Source: Clostridiales bacterium (lineage in GTDB: Bacteria > Bacillota > Clostridia > Oscillospirales > Oscillospiraceae). From it: a stretch of DNA of 10,998 bases. Below are positions 6,577-10,998 of this stretch, piece after piece. Every line of letters starts with the position of its first letter. Within the stretch, counting starts at the first letter, position 1. The notes below the pieces were generated by a model. The model was not told where the DNA came from and did no database searches. It worked only from the letters and a program-made list of their open reading frames with translations. The DNA is taken from positions 1-10,998 of the forward strand of contig JAAYWX010000424.1 in NCBI GenBank assembly GCA_012516225.1. Reading direction: 5' to 3'. A program made the translations under genes and the position numbers.

Positions 6577-6599
6577 CCCCCTATGATTTATCATAAGGG
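6577..6599. repeat. Short hairpin CCC-TATGA / TCATA-GGG
   Basis: CCCCC-TATGA (6577-6586) faces TCATA-A-GGG (6591-6599), with a TTTA loop and one bulged A. It lies 7 nt after the 11-bp inverted repeat. Function unknown. Confidence 0.4.
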
Positions 6600-6722
6600 A
6601 CTGTAAATATTTTTTGTATGGGCTATGAGGTTACTGTTTTCTACATATTTTTACGATTTTATATTTATTAAAAACGCTTATTCCAATATAATACAGAATT
6701 AATACTTTTAAGAATAACCCCC

Positions 6723-6950
6723 GTGCAGGGGAAGAGTATGAGCCATGCCGGATGTCCGTACGACAATGTGCCGATGGAACGTTATTTTAGCAGCCTTAAG
6801 GCAGAACTGATTAGCCGTTTTGATTTTAATACAGATGCGGAGCTGGACTATGCAATAGCGGAGTATGCATATCTTTGGTACAACCAGATATGCCCGCACT
6901 CATACAACTATTATCTGACTCCGTTTGAAAAGAGATTTGCCTTAGACTAA
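6723..6950 (+). pseudogene. IS3-family transposase, C-terminal fragment
   Basis: About 75 codons remain of an OrfB-type DDE transposase that is normally about 270-300 aa. The remnant matches the end of the integrase core: SMSHAGCPYDNVPMERYFSSLKAEL holds the region of the catalytic Glu (in PMERYF), followed by the WYNQICPHSYNYYLTPFEKR tail, which corresponds to the WYN.RRHS.L.YL.P.E pattern of IS150-like IS3 transposases. The two catalytic Asp residues and all N-terminal parts are missing. Homology begins abruptly at about 6723, right after non-coding AT-rich DNA. A GTG at 6723 and an ATG at 6738 exist, but nothing suggests that the fragment is expressed. It ends with a normal TAG. Confidence 0.88.
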
Positions 6951-6958
6951 ATTAGATA

Positions 6959-7153
6959 ATGGCGTTACAAAAACGCTTGACCATGACAGAAACCAGCGAT
7001 GTTAAAGGTATTCAGTTACTTAATAAAGAATTAAAACTTTTACGGCGTACACTGTATCCGGAGCAAACTTTAGACTCTGATTTTCTGAAAGAGGACCGTT
7101 TTACTAACGTATTTCAAGAATTTTTTCTAATCTTGCTCTTGATGATAGGTTAA
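6959..7153 (+). CDS. Doubtful 64-codon open frame
   Basis: I do not recognise this sequence. The frame begins right after the transposase fragment. The ATG at 6959 has no ribosome site, and neither does the in-frame ATG at 6983 (MTETSDVKGIQLLNKELK). The amphipathic, charged composition (KGIQLLNKELKLLRRTLYPEQTL) looks more protein-like than random, but the tail FFLILLLMIG looks like an out-of-frame run-on. It may be a piece of an older gene damaged near 7125. On the other strand, an overlapping open frame covers 7104-7400, also without support. Confidence 0.25.
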   Translation: MALQKRLTMTETSDVKGIQLLNKELKLLRRTLYPEQTLDSDFLKEDRFTNVFQEFFLILLLMIG

Positions 7154-7362
7154 CAACAATACACTGTTGAATAATAAACCTATGACAACTGTGTTTTAAA
7201 GTTATGGAGAATTGCAATTCGGTGATTCTCCGCCTTTTTCTCAGAAAGCACATTTTTATATTCGCTATAGCAATAGCCCCCTTAATTCCGTATCTGGAAT
7301 CAACGAGATATCCTATAATAATACAATCACTCCAATATGCTGGAAACATGGCGTGATTTTTT
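7154..7362. other. Gene-free stretch between IS fragment and recombinase relic
   Basis: Apart from the possible terminator at 7206-7239 it holds a second hairpin: AATCAC (7325-7330) with GTGATT (7353-7358), extended by CCA/TGG and followed by T residues. An open frame of about 60 codons ends at a stop just after 7360 (WKHGVIFYG) but has no start codon. A TATAAT at 7314-7319 lacks a -35. Confidence 0.4.
7206..7239 (+). terminator. Possible intrinsic terminator in the scar region
   Basis: GGAGAAT (7206-7212) pairs with ATTCTCC (7225-7231), followed by GCC and five T residues. The loop contains half of an alternative palindrome, GAATTGCAATTC. No intact gene lies upstream, so it may be a leftover from a lost gene. 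Confidence 0.45.
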
Positions 7363-7504
7363 ATGGGTAATTGAGCAATCAAGAAATGGAAAGAAGGCAA
7401 TTTTGCGGTTTACGGCTATGTTCGCGTATCAACCAAAACGCAAACCGGAGATGACAACTCAATCGAAAAACAAACTGCAAAGATACTTAAAAAGTATCCG
7501 CTTG
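7363..7504 (+). pseudogene. Serine recombinase (resolvase/invertase) N-terminal relic
   Basis: In the frame starting at ATG 7363, the translation after a TGA at 7372-7374 contains FAVYGYVRVSTKTQ and then DDNSIEKQTAKILKKYP. This is the hallmark start of the serine recombinase catalytic domain, with the nucleophile Ser encoded at 7429-7431 in YVRVST. Only about 45 codons remain. Homology stops at about 7504, where the IS relic begins, and the frame then meets a TAG at 7531. The rest of the catalytic domain and the DNA-binding part are absent, so it is non-functional. If the TGA is a mutated Trp codon, the ATG at 7363 would be the original start. No ribosome site is obvious. Confidence 0.75.
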
Positions 7505-7957
7505 CTCCCCCCCAATTTTGTACACAAGAATAGAGTTAAAAATACGCTGCTTTAGGCCAGCTTAAGAACAGTCGGGGGGCAGCGGATTTTACGTCCGTTG
7601 CTGATCCTGTCCTCTGCAAAATTATAGCTCCATACATGCCTTCGGCTTGCAAAAGTGCGGCAATTCTCCGACAGCCATATCGACTAATAGTTACAAGCCA
7701 GTTCTTTGGAGCATCCGATGTGCTCATCTCACCGTATTTGCGTCTCCAATGATAATAGGTTCGCTCGTTACACCATCTGGTGAACCGCTTCTCCTATCAT
7801 CCTGCCTTGAATGCAGATCACCTCAACTTCTGGTAGCTTTACAACAACGTTGTTCCGTCGTGTAATTTACCTTTCTCATTTTCTGCACCTTCCTTTAGAG
7901 TCATTTTACTATATCTTTTCTAACTCTAAAACTATGCACATTCTAAGAGGTCGGCCA
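7503..7957 (-). mobile_element. Decayed, internally deleted IS3-family element
   Basis: The segment is bounded by TG at 7503-7504 and CA at 7956-7957, the terminal dinucleotides of IS3 elements, and recognisable transposase remnants run on the minus strand inside. The end near 7949-7957 reads GGTCGGCCA. The opposite end (TGCTCCCC, then TTTTGTACACAAG) shows only partial similarity as an inverted repeat, so the exact left boundary is approximate. Flanking DNA differs: a recombinase relic on the left and an oxidase pseudogene on the right. About 455 bp remain of an element normally 1.2-1.5 kb long. Confidence 0.55.
7536..7879 (-). pseudogene. IS3-family OrfA remnant joined to an OrfB piece
   Basis: The minus-strand ATG at 7879, behind AAAGGAAGG, begins MRKVNYTTEQ, a normal OrfA N-terminus. 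After a frame change the reading continues VVKLPEVEVICIQGRMIGEA, matching the helix-turn-helix pattern IVxKLREAEVLISQGxTVGEAV. After a second frame change comes ERTYYHWRRKYGEM, matching EQTYYRWRKEYGGM. Then, instead of the OrfA leucine zipper, the frame runs into ISRYGCRRIAALLQAEG, which corresponds to the YGYRRIxALLRxEGW motif near the start of OrfB's catalytic part. About 40 further codons have no recognisable homology, then a TAA at 7536. Hence at least two frameshifts and internal deletions are present. Not functional. The OrfA pattern fits the IS407-like subgroup. Confidence 0.75.
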
Positions 7958-8468
7958 GATTCTAAAAAGGTCATATAATCGATATTTGAAACGACTCCCC
8001 GTATGCTTAAAAAACTGCGAACCTGATCAGCCGCCTCGTCCGGCTCTCCATAGAAAATCCCCCTTACGAGCATGGAAAGACCGTAAGCATCGGAATTGTA
8101 AATTCTGTAAGCCGCCTATTCGTTTGCACTAATATAATTGCTTGTGTTTGTCACGCCACCTTGCACCTGCACGGTATTTGACCACGCATCGAAGGCTATT
8201 CCCGTCATTTCACTGACATCAATGACGAGAACGCAGTTTCCATTGGAGTATCCCTCGTAGTTATGCCCGCTGTTTAGAATTCGTAACTTAACGCCGTTCC
8301 GTCTTACCCAAATCACGGCATTGGACACATCTCTTGCCGTTCGGCAATAATTTATAACAAGTGGATAGTTCTGATCGACTGATTGAAACCTTGTTTGTCC
8401 ACGTTATACCACGGGTCGCAGGCTGTAACAGCAGTGCCGCTTAACCCACACAGGTAAGAACTACCCAT
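7958..8468 (-). pseudogene. FAD-linked oxidase (berberine-bridge-enzyme-like), broken
   Basis: An intact start remains: ATG at 8468 behind a strong AAAAAGGAG. The first part, with LSGTAVTACDPWYNVDK and FNQSI, runs into a TAA at 8352 because a frameshift lies near 8371-8378. In the shifted frame, the FAD-binding domain continues as QNYPLVINYCRTARDVSNAV, then VKLRILNSGHNYEGYS (the His is the usual covalent FAD anchor) and VLVIDVSEMTGIAFD, and stops at TAG 8116 after YISANE. Directly behind that stop, the same frame resumes at a distant part of the family: YRIYNSDAYGLSMLVRGIFYGEPDEA, ending YMTFLES at the IS boundary. About 150-200 central residues and the whole C-terminal berberine-like end are missing from a protein that is normally about 450 aa. 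Not functional. Confidence 0.8.
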
Positions 8469-8512
8469 AGAACGACTCCTTTTTGATTCCGTTATAAAGT
8501 ATCTTTGGGGAT

Positions 8513-8533
8513 ACCTTGTATAATATGCAAGGT
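8513..8533. promoter_or_regulatory. 21-bp operator-like palindrome at the oxidase pseudogene promoter
   Basis: ACCTTG (8513-8518) and CAAGGT (8528-8533) are exact inverted repeats. The inner bases continue the symmetry with one mismatched pair around a central base. A minus-strand -10-like TATTAT (8525-8520) lies inside it, 45-50 nt before the pseudogene ATG. That is where a repressor or MerR-like activator site would be expected. The -35 is unclear. Confidence 0.5.
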
Positions 8534-8557
8534 TTGCTTAAGCGGTCTAAAATTGGG

Positions 8558-8590
8558 AAAGCCTTGAAAATGCGAAGTTTTCAAGGCTTT
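8558..8590 (-). terminator. Hairpin terminator behind the ABC transporter operon
   Basis: A perfect 13-bp stem (AAAGCCTTGAAAA with TTTTCAAGGCTTT, 7-nt loop) begins 23 nt after the permease stop. On the minus strand the 3' arm ends in TTT and is followed by CCCAATTTT, so the T-tract is interrupted. On the plus strand it is followed by CTTTG. It is probably a weak or bidirectional terminator. Confidence 0.6.
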
Positions 8591-8613
8591 CTTTGTTATA
8601 CCCATGCAGAGCT

Positions 8614-10647
8614 TTACTCTTTTACGCCACTGACAATGTGGTAATAGGCATTTGCAGTCAGCTTATAAACGAACGTGTAGCAGATGCCGAAAACAAAGAA
8701 AAAGCTGACCGTTACGATTATCATCAAGAGCAGATTGCTAAATCCGAAGAGCTGCAACAGCTTCCAAATGGCAGGGAATGCAAATCCAAGATGAAGACCG
8801 GCAAAAACAATGGGCGCAAAAAATACGGTTAAGATCTGGGAATTAATAGACTTGCGAATATCCTTTTTTGTCATGCCCACTTTCTGCATGATCTCAAATC
8901 GCTTCTGATCTTCATAGCCTTCGTTGATCTGTTTGTAATAGATAATCAAAACCGCGGCAAACAGGAAAACGATGCTCAGAAGAATGCCTACAAAAAACAG
9001 GCCACCGTATAAACCGTAAAACTCGTCCCTAACGTACTCCCTGCCTTCAAGAGTGTAGCTGTAACCTCCGTCCGGATTCCGGATGGCGATATCGTCCATT
9101 TCTCGGTTCAGCTTCTCGTAAGCTTCAATCTGGGCATCTTTGCCGCCTTCCATATCAAAGCAATAGAACCAGTATAGACTCACAAGGGGCTGATTATACT
9201 CATCAGACCTCGTCAAAAACGCATTCAACAATGTATACGTTTCACTTGTTACCAGTACCGCGTACGGAACACCAGAAACACCGAAACTTACAATTTTGAA
9301 CATATCGTCCAGCACCGCTTTAACCTTCAGGTTTTGCCCCCCACCCAGAGAGAAAGAATCGCCTGAAAACGCCCAACGCTCAAGATACAGGAAACATTCG
9401 CCGGGCTGCAGCGTTTCGTTAAGGCCCATAATGCGGTTGTAGTCGTCCAGAGAAACGACATAGACGTATCCCACCATCCCAGCGCTTGACAGGGAGTATT
9501 TCGAAAAAGCCTGAGGGTCGATATCAATGCCGTTATTCGTAAATACGCCTGCGGCCTCACCAAAGGAGAACTCCTGAATGTTCTTCTGATTCGGGACTTT
9601 TTCCTGAATGGAAGTGCGTAAACTGGCAAAGGTTTCCTCATTCCATTGATCGATGGACGGAATTGAGAGATGAAGCGAGATGTCATAGGGGTAACGCTGA
9701 TTGAGGGTATCCTCCGCACCTATATACAGACTCAGGGTGGAGCTGAGCATCACCAAAACCATAGTCAGCAGAATGCAGATAGATGCCAGTCCCGCTCCAT
9801 TACGCTTCATTCTGTAGACCATGGATGAGACGGATACAAAATGGTTGGGACGATAGTAATAGCGCTTGTTTTTTTGCAATAGGCGGCAAAGCGCCACGCT
9901 TCCGGAAATAAACAGCAGGTAGGTTGCGACAATTACCATCAGCACTGCGATAAAGAACCAGACGATCGCCTCCACCGGGTGATGAATGGACACGGCGATA
10001 TAATAAGCGCCGGCAAGGATCACCACACCCAAGGCGGCAAACAGCCAGTTGGTTTTCGGCGGTTTCTCGCCCACATTGCTGCTGTTTAGCAGGGCAACTG
10101 GATTGCGTAGCCTCACATTGAGAAGGGCTTTCAGAAGCAGCAGGGCGTAGATTAAAGCAAATATCACAACGGTTTTTCCCACCGACAGGAAGTCCGCCCG
10201 AAGGGTAAAGTCAATCTGTGCGTTTAAGATGTTCAGCATACCGGTTTCTGCGAGCTTTGAGAAGGCCAGGCCCAGCACAAGGCCGCAGGCCAGTGTACAG
10301 CCGCCGGATATCAGCGTCTCCCAGAACACAATGTGTGCCAGATTTCTTTTATCCATACCGAGAATGTTGTATAGGCCAAACTCCCGGTTTCTCTGGCGTA
10401 GCAGAAATGAGTTGCTGTAAAACAGGAAAATCAACGCAAAAACCGCAACAATCCAGCTGCCAAGGGGCAGCATGCTGCGAAGAATGCTGCCGCCCCGTAT
10501 GTGTTTTAAAAGTTCTGTTTCCGATAGAAAGGACATAATGTAATACATCATCACCATAACGGTGCCGGTAAGCAGATAGGGCAGGTAGAGCCGCTTGTTT
10601 TTGCGTATACCTTCCCATGCCAGTTTTGGATAGAAGCCCAGTTTCAT
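8614..10647 (-). CDS. BceB-type ABC transporter permease (FtsX-like)
   Basis: This 677-aa membrane protein has the ten-segment layout of peptide-antibiotic exporters such as BceB. Membrane segments lie at about residues 22-41, 62-82, 108-130, 157-177, 200-220, 228-252 and 286-309. A large extracytoplasmic domain of about 235 residues follows (310-545), then segments at about 547-570, 604-626 and 638-660. Typical family sequences are the N-terminal KLAWEGIRKNKRLYLPYLL, RQRNREFGLYNILGMDKR, which sits in a cytoplasmic loop, and RFEIMQKVGMTKKDIRKSI before segment 9. In the family the big loop between segments 7 and 8 recognises the drug and signals to a partner histidine kinase. The ATG overlaps the ATPase stop as ATGA, so translation is coupled. 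Full length, no damage seen. The actual substrate cannot be read from the sequence. Confidence 0.92.
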   Translation of the reverse strand: MKLGFYPKLAWEGIRKNKRLYLPYLLTGTVMVMMYYIMSFLSETELLKHIRGGSILRSMLPLGSWIVAVFALIFLFYSNSFLLRQRNREFGLYNILGMDKRNLAHIVFWETLISGGCTLACGLVLGLAFSKLAETGMLNILNAQIDFTLRADFLSVGKTVVIFALIYALLLLKALLNVRLRNPVALLNSSNVGEKPPKTNWLFAALGVVILAGAYYIAVSIHHPVEAIVWFFIAVLMVIVATYLLFISGSVALCRLLQKNKRYYYRPNHFVSVSSMVYRMKRNGAGLASICILLTMVLVMLSSTLSLYIGAEDTLNQRYPYDISLHLSIPSIDQWNEETFASLRTSIQEKVPNQKNIQEFSFGEAAGVFTNNGIDIDPQAFSKYSLSSAGMVGYVYVVSLDDYNRIMGLNETLQPGECFLYLERWAFSGDSFSLGGGQNLKVKAVLDDMFKIVSFGVSGVPYAVLVTSETYTLLNAFLTRSDEYNQPLVSLYWFYCFDMEGGKDAQIEAYEKLNREMDDIAIRNPDGGYSYTLEGREYVRDEFYGLYGGLFFVGILLSIVFLFAAVLIIYYKQINEGYEDQKRFEIMQKVGMTKKDIRKSINSQILTVFFAPIVFAGLHLGFAFPAIWKLLQLFGFSNLLLMIIVTVSFFFVFGICYTFVYKLTANAYYHIVSGVKE

Positions 10648-10998
10648 TTCTGCTCACCGCCTGTTGCGAGGATGGTCAGCGTATCCGAAATCTTCTGATA
10701 AAGCTCTTCGTTGCTACTGTCACCACGATAAATCTGATGAAAGACCTCGCCGTCTTTGATAAACAAAACTCTGCCCGCATGACTGGCGGCTTTAACGGAA
10801 TGGGTAACCATCAATATAGTGTGACCATTAGCGTTGATAGCGCTAAACAGCCGCAAAAGCTCGTCGGTGGCCTTGGAATCCAGCGCGCCCGTGGGTTCGT
10901 CGGCCAAAATCAGTTTGGGGTCGGTGATAATGGCTCTGGCCACCGCAGCGCGCTGCTTCTGCCCGCCGGAGATCTCATAGGGATACTTTTTCAAAAGC
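10644..10998 (-). CDS. BceA-type ABC transporter ATP-binding protein (partial, N-terminus off window)
   Basis: About 117 C-terminal residues of an ATPase usually about 250 aa are inside the window; the reading frame is open to the right edge. Visible motifs are the ABC signature YPYEISGGQKQRAAVARA, Walker B with catalytic Glu in LILADEPTGALDSK including the D-loop, and the switch His in MVTHSVKAA. Walker A and the Q-loop would lie off window. The EPTGALD sequence and the tail are typical of the MacB/LolD/BceA group, which powers FtsX-like permeases. The stop overlaps the permease ATG by 4 bp (ATGA). BceRS-type two-component genes often stand upstream, which would be outside this window. Confidence 0.92.
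   Translation of the reverse strand, partial: LLKKYPYEISGGQKQRAAVARAIITDPKLILADEPTGALDSKATDELLRLFSAINANGHTILMVTHSVKAASHAGRVLFIKDGEVFHQIYRGDSSNEELYQKISDTLTILATGGEQK

Larger units (their letters stand above)
6465..6722. other. AT-rich gene-free stretch behind ssrA
   Basis: I see no gene here. The stretch holds two hairpins (6541-6569 and 6577-6599) and then AT-rich sequence including a TATAAT at 6687-6692 with no good -35. It ends directly at the start of transposase homology. Confidence 0.6.

Noticed and set aside
7104..7400. 98-codon minus-strand open frame in the scar region
   Set aside because: No ribosome site, no recognisable motif, and it overlaps the serine recombinase relic and the hairpins on the other strand.
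7505..7515. CTCCCCCC(C)A as a second copy of the ssrA 3' end (att site)
   Set aside because: Only a C-rich run of about 8-9 bases is shared with the tmRNA T arm; the CATCTCCACCA part is missing, so it is most likely chance.
7337..7555. 72-codon plus-strand open frame
   Set aside because: It is an out-of-frame reading of the serine recombinase relic and runs across the IS boundary.
10349..10657. 102-codon minus-strand frame overlapping the permease N-terminus
   Set aside because: It is a shifted reading of the permease gene, which has continuous family-typical sequence in its own frame.
1..10998. CRISPR array, tRNA or rRNA genes, toxin-antitoxin or phage-defence genes
   Set aside because: No regularly spaced repeats, no tRNA cloverleaf apart from the tmRNA, and no recognisable defence or toxin motif in the frames inspected.

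Overview
This window looks like chromosomal DNA of a low-to-mid GC Clostridia-type Firmicute. The evidence is a WalR-WalK-YycH-YycI operon, an SmpB/tmRNA pair, AGGAGG-type ribosome binding sites, and a BceAB-type ABC exporter. I did not recognise a specific genus.

Layout: (1) Positions 1-4373 are a minus-strand operon. Read 5' to 3' it holds a Nudix ADP-sugar pyrophosphatase, the response regulator walR, the histidine kinase walK (without the usual cytoplasmic PAS domain), yycH, and a yycI that runs off the left edge. A good extended -10 promoter lies at 4452-4480, and a perfect 17-bp inverted repeat overlaps its -35. This is the essential cell-wall homeostasis system. YycH and YycI are membrane proteins that modulate WalK. 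(2) Positions 4575-6464 lie on the plus strand: an unrecognised 76-aa protein, smpB, a cyclophilin-type peptidyl-prolyl isomerase, and ssrA (tmRNA, 363 nt with encoded CCA) ending at a strong intrinsic terminator. SmpB and tmRNA together form the trans-translation ribosome rescue system. The tag read from this tmRNA, GNYKLKNNDSLDLVAA, is unusual.

(3) Positions 6465-8560 hold no intact gene. They are a scar of decayed accessory DNA: hairpin-rich AT-rich sequence, the C-terminal piece of an IS3-family transposase, a serine-recombinase N-terminus cut off after about 45 codons, a second IS3-family relic (an OrfA remnant joined to an OrfB piece, apparently bounded by TG and CA), and a FAD-linked oxidase (berberine-bridge-enzyme-like) pseudogene. 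The pseudogene has a frameshift, a stop and a large internal deletion. Its promoter region still carries a near-perfect 21-bp palindrome. The position directly behind ssrA, a classic integration site, fits a decayed island.

(4) Positions 8614-10998 (minus strand) hold a BceB-type permease and the C-terminal two-fifths or so of its ATPase, with coupled translation (ATGA overlap). The gene pair is probably a peptide-antibiotic sensing or resistance exporter.

I looked for an undescribed multi-gene system and do not see a convincing one. The best leads are regulatory palindromes, the tmRNA tag, the Nudix-wal linkage, the orphan 76-aa gene, and the architecture of the island scar.
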